A stretch of 31,112 bases of DNA from the NCBI GenBank assembly GCA_035316885.1, contig DATHII010000213.1:1-31112 (forward strand), given 5' to 3'. Position numbers and translations under genes: made by a program. This document shows, one piece after another, positions 8,051 through 15,761 of this stretch. The stretch comes from DASRTE01 sp035316885 (lineage in GTDB: Bacteria > Actinomycetota > Actinomycetes > Jiangellales > Jiangellaceae). The number at the start of each line of letters is the position of its first letter. Within the stretch, counting starts at the first letter, position 1. Below the pieces are notes generated by a model. The model was not told where the DNA came from. It did no database searches and worked only from the letters and a program-made list of their open reading frames with translations.

Positions 8051-9243
8051 CGGCCGGATGCCCTACGCCGGCCGCGCCACACGCCAACCGTGAGTGCGCT
8101 GACGACGGCGGCTACAGCCACCGCCCACACCCAGGACGTGGCCTGCGCCGCATCGACCACGTTCGTTCCGGTGTCGGAGGGTGGTGGCGCCGCCGGTGAC
8201 TGCGTGTCTGCCGCGACTGCTGCTGCGACCTCTTCGGGCGTGACCAGCGTGCCCACCGGCTCCGTCTGCGCCCGGGCAGCGAACCCCCAGTCGAGCAGGG
8301 CCTCCGCAAGCGGCTCGGCCCTCTGCTCGGCGCCGAGGACCACCGCGACGAGCCGACTGCCGTCGCGTTCGGCGGCGGCGACCAGGGTGTGGCCCGCGAT
8401 GCTGGTGTATCCCGACTTGAGCCCGATCGCCCCGTCGTAGCTGCCGAGCAGGCGGTTGTGGTTCTGGATCTGGAACGTCGCCCCGTCCATCCCGGGGAAG
8501 TCATAGGTCGAGGTCCGCACGAGTGCGGCGAGTCGCTCATCGGCCAGGACGGCCCGGGCGATCAGCGCGAGGTCGTAGGCCGACGAGACCTGGCCGGGGG
8601 CGTCCAGCCCGTGCGGAGTGGTCGCGTTCGTGTCGAACGCCCCCAGCCGGGCGGCCTCGTCGTTCATCAACGCCGCGGCTTGGGCGTCGCCGCCCACGAT
8701 CATCGCCAGCGCGTGCGCGGCGTCGTTACCGGACGCGAGCAGCAAAGCGTGCTCGAGATCGGCGACGGAGTACGGCTGGCCGGGAACGAGGCCGACCCGG
8801 CTCCCGTCGGTCTGTGCGTCGTGCTCGGTCGCGGTATAGGCCTCCCCAGCGTCGACGGACGGAAGGACGGCGAGAGCAGTCAGGAGCTTGATCGTGCTCG
8901 CCGGCGGCAGGGGTGCGTGTGCGTCGAGAGCAGCGAGGACCGACATCGTGTCCAGGTCGGCGACCAGCCAGGCCGGTGCATTGACGACGGGGAGCGGCGG
9001 TGCGGCGTCGGACACGACCGGAGCGCCCGTGGTCGCCAACGCGGAACCACCGACGGCATCGGCGAACGGCGAGTCCGGGGGAGGAGCGATTGTGGTGGTC
9101 GGCGTCGGCAACAGTCCCGGCGTCGTGCCCGCGGTCGCCGTCAGGGGGAGCGCGAGCACCAGGAGCAGCGCAGAGCCGGCGGTGAGTCGCATATCGGACA
9201 TGGTGGTCGACAGCGTACGGCGGCGCCGGAGGCCCTCGGTCAC
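8032..9243 (-). CDS. D-alanyl-D-alanine carboxypeptidase, peptidase S11 (PBP5-like), membrane-anchored
   Basis: Removes the terminal D-Ala of peptidoglycan stem peptides outside the membrane. The 403-residue product has an Arg-rich N-terminus and signal segment (residues 18-38), a Pro/Thr-rich linker, then the S11 catalytic domain: SxxK at 116-119 (STIK), SGN at 171-173 and the third box as KSG at 276-278 (GLKSGYTS), where KTG is the consensus. A C-terminal hydrophobic helix (about residues 371-390) followed by RGRRRASGR looks like a stop-transfer anchor. The GTG at 9243 sits in a GTGA overlap with the marR stop; an ATG at 9201 is an alternative without a visible ribosome site. Co-transcription with the MarR regulator is likely. 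Confidence 0.9.
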   Translation of the reverse strand: MTEGLRRRRTLSTTMSDMRLTAGSALLLVLALPLTATAGTTPGLLPTPTTTIAPPPDSPFADAVGGSALATTGAPVVSDAAPPLPVVNAPAWLVADLDTMSVLAALDAHAPLPPASTIKLLTALAVLPSVDAGEAYTATEHDAQTDGSRVGLVPGQPYSVADLEHALLLASGNDAAHALAMIVGGDAQAAALMNDEAARLGAFDTNATTPHGLDAPGQVSSAYDLALIARAVLADERLAALVRTSTYDFPGMDGATFQIQNHNRLLGSYDGAIGLKSGYTSIAGHTLVAAAERDGSRLVAVVLGAEQRAEPLAEALLDWGFAARAQTEPVGTLVTPEEVAAAVAADTQSPAAPPPSDTGTNVVDAAQATSWVWAVAVAAVVSALTVGVWRGRRRASGRYADRV

Positions 9244-9740
9244 GTGGCCGCCTCGTCGAAGGGGCGAACGAGCGTTCGCAGCAGCGTGGCCAGCCGCGCC
9301 CGGTCGGCGTCGGACAGTGCGGCCAGCAGCCCGCGTTCGTGGTCGAGCAGCCCGTCGAGTGCGGCGTCGACGGCCACCCTCCCGGCGTCGGTCAGCCGGA
9401 CCCGGACGCCGCGACGGTCGGCGGGATCGCGCCGCCGGCGCACCAGCCCGCGTGCTGCGAGCTTGTCGACCCGGGCGGTCATGGTGCCGCTCGTGACCAG
9501 CGTTCTCGGGAGCAGGTCACCGGGGGACATCTCGTACGGCGTGCCGGCGCGGCGCAGGGCCGCGAGCACGTCGAACTCCCAGGGTTCGAGGCCGTGCTCG
9601 GCGAAGGCAGCCCGGCGCCCCCGGTCGAGGTGGCGGGCCAGTCGGCCGACGCGCGAGAGCACCTCCATCGGGCCGACGTCGAGGTCGGGGCGCTCGCGGC
9701 GCCAGGCCTCGACCAGGCGGTCGACCTCGTCCTCATCCAC
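9240..9740 (-). CDS. MarR-family transcriptional regulator
   Basis: Dimeric winged-helix DNA-binding protein, usually a ligand- or redox-responsive repressor. The 166-residue product has the core MarR pattern: LEPWEFDVLAALRRAG, the recognition region LVTSGTMTARVDKLAARGLV, and the wing RRRDPADRRGVRVRLTDAG. The flanking helices form the dimer interface. GTG at 9740 is chosen, with AGGG about ten bases upstream. The frame extends to a TTG at 9776, but that codon lies inside the palindrome at 9765-9778, which is better read as the operator. Its stop overlaps the start of the carboxypeptidase gene, so it probably controls itself and that gene; other targets are possible. The ligand is unknown. Confidence 0.9.
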   Translation of the reverse strand: MDEDEVDRLVEAWRRERPDLDVGPMEVLSRVGRLARHLDRGRRAAFAEHGLEPWEFDVLAALRRAGTPYEMSPGDLLPRTLVTSGTMTARVDKLAARGLVRRRRDPADRRGVRVRLTDAGRVAVDAALDGLLDHERGLLAALSDADRARLATLLRTLVRPFDEAAT

Positions 9741-9764
9741 GGCGACGACCCTACGACTCAAGCA

Positions 9765-9778
9765 TCTTGACATCAAGA
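9765..9778. promoter_or_regulatory. Candidate MarR operator (perfect palindrome)
   Basis: Perfect inverted repeat TCTTGA-CA-TCAAGA, 24 bases upstream of the chosen marR start. The TTGA-NN-TCAA core resembles operators of MarR-family regulators. Position next to the regulator start fits autorepression. It also lies just 17 bases beyond the 3' end of the tetR gene (9796). Confidence 0.65.
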
Positions 9779-9795
9779 CACTGGTGCTGGAGGAG

Positions 9796-10458
9796 TCAGC
9801 GGCGCTCGTCGCTGAGGCGGGGCTTGCCTTCGAGTCCGGTCAGCCCGTTCCACGCCAGGTTGACCAGGTGGGCGGCGACCTCGGCCTTCTTCGGCTTGCG
9901 GACGTCGAGCCACCACTGGCCGGTGAGCGCGACCATGCCGACCAGCATCTGGGCGTACATCGGGGCGTACCTGGTATCGAACCCGCGTGCCTTGAACTCC
10001 GCCGCCAGGATGTGCTCGACCTGACTCGCCGCGTCGGAGATCAGGCTGGCGAAGCCGCCGGTCGACTGCGCCACCGGGGAGTCGCGCACGAGGATGCGGA
10101 AGCCGTCGGTCGAGGCCTCGATGTAGTCGAGGAGCGCGAGGGCAGCCCGCTCGAGAACCGTCCGCGGGTGGGTCGCAGTTCGGAGAGCGGTGGTGATGCG
10201 GTCGAGGAGATGCTCCATCTCGCGGTCGACGACGACGGCGTAGAGGCCCTCCTTACCGCCGAAGTGCTCGTAGACCACCGGCTTCGAGACGCCGGCCCGG
10301 CTGGCGATCTCCTCGATGGACGTGCCGTCGAAGCCGCGCTCGGCGAACAGCGCCCGTCCCACGTCGAGAAGTTGCTCCCGCCGCTGTTTGCCGGTCATGC
10401 GCACCCGGCTGGGTGTCGCGCGCGGTCGCGTCGTCGCGGGCTCGGTCACGGTGCTCAT
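9796..10458 (-). CDS. TetR-family transcriptional regulator
   Basis: DNA-binding repressor of the TetR/AcrR family. The 220-residue product has a disordered Arg/Thr-rich N-terminal tail (about 20 residues), then the TetR helix-turn-helix: RREQLLDVGRALFAERGFDG and TSIEEIASRAGVSKPVVYEHF (about residues 25-67). An all-helical ligand-binding domain follows. The C-terminal end (LRKPKK-like basic patch and WNGL) is not a motif I can tie to a ligand. It starts with ATG at 10458, only 12 bases after the desaturase stop, so it is almost certainly in the same transcript. The neighbour suggests an acyl-CoA or fatty-acid-responsive regulator of the desaturase (inference). Confidence 0.9.
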   Translation of the reverse strand: MSTVTEPATTRPRATPSRVRMTGKQRREQLLDVGRALFAERGFDGTSIEEIASRAGVSKPVVYEHFGGKEGLYAVVVDREMEHLLDRITTALRTATHPRTVLERAALALLDYIEASTDGFRILVRDSPVAQSTGGFASLISDAASQVEHILAAEFKARGFDTRYAPMYAQMLVGMVALTGQWWLDVRKPKKAEVAAHLVNLAWNGLTGLEGKPRLSDERR

Positions 10459-10470
10459 GATGCCTGCCGC

Positions 10471-11475
10471 TCAGGACGCGATCAGGGTCTTCTCGCCGCC
10501 GTAGTCGTCGACCCGCCTGGACTGGACCCGCTCGGCGCTGGGCCAGCGTACGTCCCTGGCCCAGCCGAGCTTCTCGAACAGCCAGATCAGGCGGGCGCTG
10601 GAGTCGATCTGGCCCTTCAGCACGCCGTGGCGCGCGCACGTGGGGTCCGCGTGGTGCAGGTTGTGCCACGACTCGCCCATCGACAGGAACGCCAGCCACC
10701 ACACGTTTCCGGACTTGTCGCGGCTGGCGAACGGGCGCTCGCCGATGGCGTGGCAGATCGAGTTGATCGACCAGGTGACGTGGTGGAGCAGCCCGACCCG
10801 GACCAGCGTGCCCCAGAAGAACCCGGTCAGTGCGCCCTGCCAGGACCACGACAGCAGGCCGCCGAGAACCGCGGGCAGCAACAATGAGATCGCGACGAGC
10901 CAGGGGAACGCCCGGCTGACCGCGCGGATGTCGGGGTCCTTGATCAGATCGGGCGCGTACTGGCGCTGGTTGGTCTGCTCGACGTCGAACATCCAGCCCA
11001 TGTGGGCGTAGAACATGCCCTTGATCAGTGCGGGGACGGTCTCGCCGTACCGCCACGGCGAATGCGGGTCGCCGTCGCGGTCCGAGTACTTGTGGTGCCT
11101 GCGGTGATCGGCGACCCAGCGGATCACCGGGCCCTCGATGGCCAGGCTGCCGGCGACGGCCAGGCCGATCTTCAGGCCCCGGTTCGCCTTGAACGAGCGG
11201 TGGGTGAACAGCCGGTGGAAGCCCACGGTGACGCCGTGGCCGGAGATCGCGAACATGAGGACGGCGATGACGACGTCACGCCAGCCCAACCAGCCGCCCC
11301 ATGCGATCGGGATGGCGGCGAGGATGGCCAGAAACGGAAGCGCGATGAACGCTCCGAGGATGACGCGTTCCTGCGTCGACTGCTGATCGGTGCCCAGCGT
11401 CCCCAGCGGGATCTCGGTCGGCGCCGGCGCTGGCGCCGACCGGGTGGCGGTGTCGGTGACGGTCGGAGGCGTCAT
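10471..11475 (-). CDS. Membrane fatty-acid (acyl-CoA) desaturase
   Basis: Di-iron integral membrane enzyme that introduces a double bond, probably delta-9, into long-chain acyl-CoA using O2 and electrons from a reductase. The 334-residue product has the three histidine boxes of the stearoyl-CoA/DesA3-type family: HRLFTH at 87-92, HRRHH at 124-128 and HNLHH at 271-275. Membrane segments lie at roughly 38-60, 66-83, 102-114, 190-210 and 216-230. Length and spacing are normal for the family. ATG at 11475. No partner ferredoxin or oxidoreductase gene is adjacent. The TetR regulator gene follows 12 bases downstream, and a repeat-rich operator candidate lies about 30-60 bases upstream. Confidence 0.93.
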   Translation of the reverse strand: MTPPTVTDTATRSAPAPAPTEIPLGTLGTDQQSTQERVILGAFIALPFLAILAAIPIAWGGWLGWRDVVIAVLMFAISGHGVTVGFHRLFTHRSFKANRGLKIGLAVAGSLAIEGPVIRWVADHRRHHKYSDRDGDPHSPWRYGETVPALIKGMFYAHMGWMFDVEQTNQRQYAPDLIKDPDIRAVSRAFPWLVAISLLLPAVLGGLLSWSWQGALTGFFWGTLVRVGLLHHVTWSINSICHAIGERPFASRDKSGNVWWLAFLSMGESWHNLHHADPTCARHGVLKGQIDSSARLIWLFEKLGWARDVRWPSAERVQSRRVDDYGGEKTLIAS

Positions 11476-11504
11476 GGCGCGTCTCCCTCATGAGTCGGTG
11501 CTAG

Positions 11505-11536
11505 CTACGCCACCGTAACCTACGCCACCGTAGGTT
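11505..11536. promoter_or_regulatory. Candidate TetR operator: palindrome plus tandem repeat
   Basis: Upstream of the desaturase ATG there is a perfect 7-base inverted repeat AACCTAC-N6-GTAGGTT (11517-11536). Its centre is also part of a 13-base direct repeat, CTACGCCACCGTA, at 11505-11517 and 11520-11532 (period 15). The first copy is itself a partial palindrome (CTACG...CGTA). Two adjacent half-overlapping sites in the promoter region suggest cooperative binding, most simply by the co-transcribed TetR protein. The assignment is inference. Confidence 0.65.
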
Positions 11537-11542
11537 GTGCAA

Positions 11543-11559
11543 GCCGGCCGTCCGCCGGC
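11543..11559. repeat. Short GC-rich inverted repeat
   Basis: GCCGGC-CGTCC-GCCGGC, a 6-base perfect stem with 5-base loop between the desaturase promoter region and tRNA-Gln. It has no T-run on either side, so it is not a convincing terminator. The rest of the 11537-11621 gap shows no other clear element. Confidence 0.35.
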
Positions 11560-11621
11560 GGCTCGGCTGGGAACGTGTCGGGACCGGTAACGTCGTCCGC
11601 ACAGGTTTCCTGTCTGAACGA

Positions 11622-11693
11622 TCCGCCGTGGTGTAATTGGCAGCACCGGGGCCTTTGGAGCCCTTAGTCCAGGTTCGAGCCCTGGCGGCGGAG
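11622..11693 (+). tRNA. tRNA-Gln (anticodon TTG)
   Basis: A 72-base cloverleaf can be folded by hand: acceptor TCCGCCG / CGGCGGA fully paired, D-stem GTGT/GCAC, anticodon stem GGGGC/GCCCT with loop CTTTGGA giving anticodon TTG (UUG, Gln). There is a 4-base variable region, T-stem CCAGG/CCTGG with loop TTCGAGC, and discriminator G. CCA is not encoded. It lies directly before glmU. There is no duplicated tRNA 3' end or integrase nearby, so it shows no sign of serving as an integration site. Confidence 0.96.
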
Positions 11694-11695
11694 CG

Positions 11696-11711
11696 GCCGA
11701 GGGCTCTCGGC
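11696..11711 (+). terminator. Hairpin directly after tRNA-Gln
   Basis: Perfect stem GCCGAG-GGCT-CTCGGC starting three bases after the tRNA, followed by GTCATTCC. It is well placed to end the tRNA transcript, but the downstream T content is low, as is common in high-GC actinobacteria. Confidence 0.45.
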
Positions 11712-11775
11712 GTCATTCCGAGCTGGCGGGTATCGTCGGCGGCGGCCCTGCCACCGATGCCCAGGAGCTTCACGC

Positions 11776-13266
11776 GTGAGCGCTCGCCCGGCCGCCGTTG
11801 TCGTCCTCGCCGCCGGTGAGGGCACCCGGATGAAGTCATCCGTCCCGAAGGTCCTGCACGAGATGGGTGGCCGCACGCTGGTCGGCCACGCCGTCGCCGC
11901 CGCGCGGGCGCTGGATCCCGTCCATCTCGTTGTCGTCGTCGGCCACGGCCGCGACCAGGTCACGCCTCACCTCGCCCAGGTCGCACCCGCCGTCACCGTG
12001 GCGGTACAGGAACACCAGCTCGGCACCGGTCACGCCGTGAGCTGCGCGCTGGAGAGCCTGCCGGAGCTCGACGGCGTCGTGGTCGTCACGTACGGCGACG
12101 TCCCCCTGCTGACCGGCGACACGCTGCGCGACCTGGTTGACCTGCATGTGGAGGACGGAAACGGGGTCACCGTCCTGACGGCTGAGGTCGAGAACCCGTC
12201 CGGTTACGGCCGTGTCGTACGCGACGCGAGCGGTGGGATCCTCGGGATCGTCGAGCACAAGGACGCGTCCGGCGCCGTACAGCAGATTCGCGAGATCAAC
12301 TCCGGCATCTACGCCTTCGACGCCGCGGTGCTGCGCGACGGCCTCGCGCGGCTGACCACGGACAACGCCCAGGGTGAGCTCTATCTCACCGACGTGGTCG
12401 CGATCGCGCGGACCGACGGTCGCGGGGTCGGTGCCCACCGGACCGCCGATGCCGTGCAGACCGAGGGGGTCAACGACCGCGTTCAGCTCGCTGCGCTCGG
12501 ACGCGAGCTCAACCGGCGCATCCTCGACGACTGGATGCGCGCGGGCGTCAGCGTGGTCGACCCGGCCACCACCTGGGTGGACGTCAGCGTCCAGCTCGGC
12601 CGTGACGTGGTGCTGCGCCCGGGGGTCCAGCTCCAGGGAGCCACGCGGGTCGACGACGGCGCCGAGGTCGGGCCGGACTCCACGATCACCGACTGCATCG
12701 TCGGTGCTGGCGCGAGCGTCGTACGCACGCACGCGACCGGCGCCGAGATCGGCCCGGAGTGCATTGTCGGTCCGTTCACGTTCCTTCGCCCCGGCACCCG
12801 GCTGGCCCGCAAAGCCAAGGCCGGAGCGTACGTCGAGATCAAGGCGTCGACGGTTGGCGAGGGCTCGAAGGTGCCGCACCTGTCCTACGTCGGCGACGCG
12901 GAGATCGGCACCGGCGTGAACATCGGCGCCGCCACCGTCGTCGTGAACTACGACGGCGTGGCCAAGCACCGCACCGTCGTCGGTGACCACGTCTTCATCG
13001 GCTGCGACACCATGCTCGTCGCGCCCGTCACCGTAGGTGACGGTGCAAACACAGCCGCAGGATCGGTCATCACCGACGACGTCCCGCCCGGCGCCATGGC
13101 GGTCGCCCGTGCGCGCCAGCGCAACGTCGAGGGTTGGGTGGAGCGCAGGCGGGCAGGAACTCCTGCAGCGGATGCGGCGGCCAGGGCGCGCGCCGGGCAG
13201 ACTGGGGCAGACGGCACCGGCGACGACGGCGGCACCGCAGGCGGCGGCGAGGGGAGCCAACCGTGA
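11776..13266 (+). CDS. glmU: Bifunctional GlcNAc-1-phosphate uridylyltransferase / glucosamine-1-phosphate N-acetyltransferase
   Basis: Makes UDP-GlcNAc, the peptidoglycan and glycan precursor, by acetylating glucosamine 1-phosphate and then uridylylating it. The 496-residue product has the nucleotidyltransferase signature LAAGEGTRMKS at residues 11-21 with a following PKVLHEMGG. The N-terminal pyrophosphorylase domain runs to about 230, and a left-handed beta-helix acetyltransferase domain follows (for example ATRVDDGAEVGPDSTI and VPHLSYVGDAEIGTGVNIG). The last 50 residues form a Gly/Ala/Arg-rich tail seen in actinobacterial GlmU. The GTG start is well supported by AGGAG eight bases upstream. 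It overlaps prs in GTGA. Confidence 0.97.
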   Translation: MSARPAAVVVLAAGEGTRMKSSVPKVLHEMGGRTLVGHAVAAARALDPVHLVVVVGHGRDQVTPHLAQVAPAVTVAVQEHQLGTGHAVSCALESLPELDGVVVVTYGDVPLLTGDTLRDLVDLHVEDGNGVTVLTAEVENPSGYGRVVRDASGGILGIVEHKDASGAVQQIREINSGIYAFDAAVLRDGLARLTTDNAQGELYLTDVVAIARTDGRGVGAHRTADAVQTEGVNDRVQLAALGRELNRRILDDWMRAGVSVVDPATTWVDVSVQLGRDVVLRPGVQLQGATRVDDGAEVGPDSTITDCIVGAGASVVRTHATGAEIGPECIVGPFTFLRPGTRLARKAKAGAYVEIKASTVGEGSKVPHLSYVGDAEIGTGVNIGAATVVVNYDGVAKHRTVVGDHVFIGCDTMLVAPVTVGDGANTAAGSVITDDVPPGAMAVARARQRNVEGWVERRRAGTPAADAAARARAGQTGADGTGDDGGTAGGGEGSQP

Positions 13267-14240
13267 GCGGCATCAAAGCCAGCGGCACGAAGACCCTGAT
13301 GCTCTTCGCCGGCCGCGCCTATCCCGAGCTCGCCACCGAGGTCGCCCAGCAGCTCGGCGTCGAGTTGATTCCCACGAAGGTCTTCAACTTCGCCAACGGC
13401 GAGATCTACGTCCGCTTCGAGGAGAGCATCCGGGGCTCGGACGCTTTCGTGCTCCAGAGCCATGCCACTCCGATCAACGAGTGGATCATGGAGCAGCTGA
13501 TCATGGTCGACGCGCTCAAGCGGGCGTCGGCCAAGCGGATCACGGTGGTGATGCCGTTCTACGGCTACGCCCGCCAGGACAAGAAGCACCGTGGCCGGGA
13601 GCCGATCTCGGCCCGGCTGATCGCGGACCTGTTCAAGACCGCCGGTGCCGACCGGCTGATGGCCGTCGATCTGCACTCGGCCCAGATCCAGGGGTTCTTC
13701 GACGGCCCGGTCGACCACCTGTGGGCGCTGCCGATCCTGGCCGACTACGTCCAGAAGAAGTACGACTCCTCGAACATGACCGTGGTATCGCCCGACGCCG
13801 GGCGGGTCCGGGTGGCCGACCTCTGGGCGGACAAGCTGGGCACGCCGCTGGCGATCATCCACAAGCGCCGCGACCCCAACGAGGCCAACCAGGTCCGCGT
13901 CCACGAGGTGGTGGGCGCCGTCGAGGGCCGCACCTGCCTGCTGGTCGACGACATGATCGACACGGCGGCGACGATCACCCAGGCGGCTGAGGCGCTGCTC
14001 GCCAGCGGTGCCTCCGACGTGCTGATCACGGCCACGCATGCGGTACTGTCCGGCCCGGCCGTCGACCGGCTCAAGAACTCACGCGTGCGTGAGGTCGTCG
14101 TCACGAACACGCTTCCCATCCCCGCCGAGTGCCGCTTCGACAAGCTCACCACGCTGTCGATCGCGCCGCTGATCGCGCGGGCGATCCGTGAGGTCTTCGA
14201 GGACGGGTCGGTCACCAGCCTGTTCGACGGCAACGCCTGA
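13263..14240 (+). CDS. prs: Ribose-phosphate pyrophosphokinase (PRPP synthetase)
   Basis: Transfers pyrophosphate from ATP to ribose 5-phosphate, giving PRPP for nucleotide, His and Trp synthesis and, in some actinobacteria, for arabinan precursors. The 325-residue product has FNFANGEIYVRFEESIRG, the catalytic flexible loop YARQDKKHRGREPISARL, DLHSAQIQGFF, and the PRPP-binding loop LVDDMIDTAAT (residues 227-237). It is class I in type and length. The GTG at 13263 overlaps the glmU stop and has a GAGGGGAG ribosome site just upstream; the frame is open further 5' only inside glmU. The glmU-prs pair is a standard actinobacterial arrangement. Confidence 0.97.
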   Translation: MSGIKASGTKTLMLFAGRAYPELATEVAQQLGVELIPTKVFNFANGEIYVRFEESIRGSDAFVLQSHATPINEWIMEQLIMVDALKRASAKRITVVMPFYGYARQDKKHRGREPISARLIADLFKTAGADRLMAVDLHSAQIQGFFDGPVDHLWALPILADYVQKKYDSSNMTVVSPDAGRVRVADLWADKLGTPLAIIHKRRDPNEANQVRVHEVVGAVEGRTCLLVDDMIDTAATITQAAEALLASGASDVLITATHAVLSGPAVDRLKNSRVREVVVTNTLPIPAECRFDKLTTLSIAPLIARAIREVFEDGSVTSLFDGNA

Positions 14241-14298
14241 GCCCCGAGCCCCAACGGTCGGGAGCAGAGCGGGTTCGCGCAGGTCGGCGGCGGGCGGG

Positions 14299-14304
14299 TA
14301 CACT
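14299..14304 (+). promoter_or_regulatory. Possible -10 element for rplY
   Basis: TACACT at 14299-14304 with a weak TTCGCG 19 bases upstream (14274-14279), in the 205-base gap between prs and rplY. If used, it would leave an untranslated leader of about 135 bases. Spacing is longer than ideal, so this is tentative. Confidence 0.3.
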
Positions 14305-14445
14305 CTGCAGGTTGCCTCGGCGAGGGCGCCACCTGACCGGCTCCGTGATCGACGCGGTGGTCCGTCGGCGTGTGCCGCGCACCGAGCGCCCAGGCGAGTG
14401 CACCACCACGCCAGACCGTCCGCCGTCCCGTCGAGGAGTCCTCTC

Positions 14446-15126
14446 GTGTCCGATGTCACGATCGCTGCCGAGCTGCGCACCGAGTTCGGCAAGGGTGCCG
14501 CGCGCCGTCTGCGCCGTGCCGACAAGGTGCCTGCGGTGCTCTACGGTCACGGCACCGATCCGTTGCACCTGTCCCTGCCCGGCCACGAGACCATGCTGGC
14601 CCTCAAGTCCCGCAACGTGTTGATCACGCTGGACATCGACGGGCGGAAGGACGAGCTCGCGCTGCCCAAGCACGTGCAGCGCGATCCGCTGAGGGGCTTC
14701 ATCAAGCACATCGACCTGATTCTCGTCCGACGGGGCGAGAAGGTCGTGGTCGACGTCCGGGTCGTGACCGTCGGCGAGGCCGCACCCGAGACGCTGGTCA
14801 ACCTCGAGAACCCCACGGTCGCCGTCCAGGCCGAGGCCACGCAGCTCCCCGAGCGGATCGAGGTCTCGATCGAGGGTCTCGAGGCCGGAACGCAGATCCA
14901 CGCGAGAGATCTCGCCCTGCCCGCCGGGGCGACGCTCGAGGCCGACGAGGATCTTCTGGTGGTCAACGTCACAATGGCACCCACCGCCGAGGAGCTCGAG
15001 GCCGAAGGCGCGGGGGAGGTCGAGGAGGCCGCCGAGGCGGTGCCCGAGGAGGGCATCGAGGAGGCTGCCGAAGCGGCCGCCCCGGCCGAGGGTGCGGGCG
15101 AGGCGCCCACACCCGAGGCGTCCTGA
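14446..15126 (+). CDS. rplY: 50S ribosomal protein L25 / general stress protein Ctc
   Basis: Binds 5S rRNA in the large ribosomal subunit. This is the long, two-domain Ctc form: the 226-residue product has the N-terminal 5S-binding domain (RTEFGKGAARRLRR and VPAVLYGHG), the TL5 C-terminal domain (about residues 98-180), and an extremely acidic Glu/Ala tail from about 183 to the end. The GTG at 14446 is supported by GAGGAG seven bases upstream; that ribosome site sits in a small possible hairpin GAGG-AGT-CCTC (14433-14443). The pth gene follows 28 bases downstream and is probably co-transcribed. The 14241-14445 gap shows only the weak promoter candidate noted separately. Confidence 0.95.
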   Translation: MSDVTIAAELRTEFGKGAARRLRRADKVPAVLYGHGTDPLHLSLPGHETMLALKSRNVLITLDIDGRKDELALPKHVQRDPLRGFIKHIDLILVRRGEKVVVDVRVVTVGEAAPETLVNLENPTVAVQAEATQLPERIEVSIEGLEAGTQIHARDLALPAGATLEADEDLLVVNVTMAPTAEELEAEGAGEVEEAAEAVPEEGIEEAAEAAAPAEGAGEAPTPEAS

Positions 15127-15154
15127 GCCGCAGCGCGAGAAGGTCGGGTGGCCG

Positions 15155-15739
15155 ATGTCCGACGAGACGTGGCTCGTCGTCGGCCTCGGCAACCCCGGCC
15201 CCTCGTACGCCACCACCCGGCACAACGTGGGCCGGGTGGTCGTCGAACTGCTCGCCGAACGAGTCGGCGCCTCGTTCAAGTCGCACCGGCGTGGGCGCGC
15301 CGACGTGCTCGAGACACGATTGGGCGGGCCTCCTGGTGTCCGGACGGTGCTGGCACGGCCCCGGTCGTACATGAACGAGTCCGGTGGGTCGGTCGCCGCA
15401 TTGCGCGACTTCTTCAAGGTCGGCACCGAGCAGCTGGTGATCGTCCACGACGAGCTGGACCTGCCGTTCGGCACGTTGCGGGTGAAGCGGGGCGGCGGCG
15501 ACAACGGCCACAACGGCGTCCGGTCGGTTCGGGCCGCACTCGGAACCGGCGACTTCTGCCGGGTGCGGGTAGGCATCGGCCGGCCTCCGGGGCGGCTGGA
15601 TCCGGCGGTCTTCGTGCTCAAGCCGTACTCGGCGACGGAACGGGCGGAACTGCCACTGCTCGTCGACCGGGCCGCCGACGCCGTCGAGGCTCTTGTCGTC
15701 GACGGCTTGGCCTACGCGCAGAACGTTTACAACAACTGA
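15155..15739 (+). CDS. pth: Peptidyl-tRNA hydrolase
   Basis: Releases tRNA from prematurely dropped peptidyl-tRNA. The 194-residue length is normal. Conserved residues are visible: WLVVGLGNPGPSY near the N-terminus, catalytic His in TRHNVG, Asn in SYMNESG, Asp in VHDELDLPFG and the GDNGHNGVRS loop. ATG at 15155 gives the standard N-terminus MSDETWLVVGLGNPG. It is the last gene of the rightward block; the oppositely oriented polysaccharide cluster begins 47 bases later with its 3' end. Confidence 0.96.
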   Translation: MSDETWLVVGLGNPGPSYATTRHNVGRVVVELLAERVGASFKSHRRGRADVLETRLGGPPGVRTVLARPRSYMNESGGSVAALRDFFKVGTEQLVIVHDELDLPFGTLRVKRGGGDNGHNGVRSVRAALGTGDFCRVRVGIGRPPGRLDPAVFVLKPYSATERAELPLLVDRAADAVEALVVDGLAYAQNVYNN

Positions 15740-15761
15740 GCTTCGGAACGTCGGGTAACGA

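Noticed and set aside
9741..9776. TTG at 9776 as the MarR start
   Set aside because: It lies inside the palindromic operator candidate, and the next GTG (9740) gives a normal MarR length with an AGGG upstream.
8389..10887. Very long rightward open frame (832 residues)
   Set aside because: It runs antisense through the carboxypeptidase, MarR, TetR and desaturase genes, which all have clear motifs. The translation is low-complexity Arg/Gly/Asp-rich, a typical high-GC shadow.
11622..11693. tRNA-Gln as an integration site for a genomic island
   Set aside because: No integrase, excisionase or repeated tRNA 3' end was seen within the window, and glmU follows directly in the usual order.
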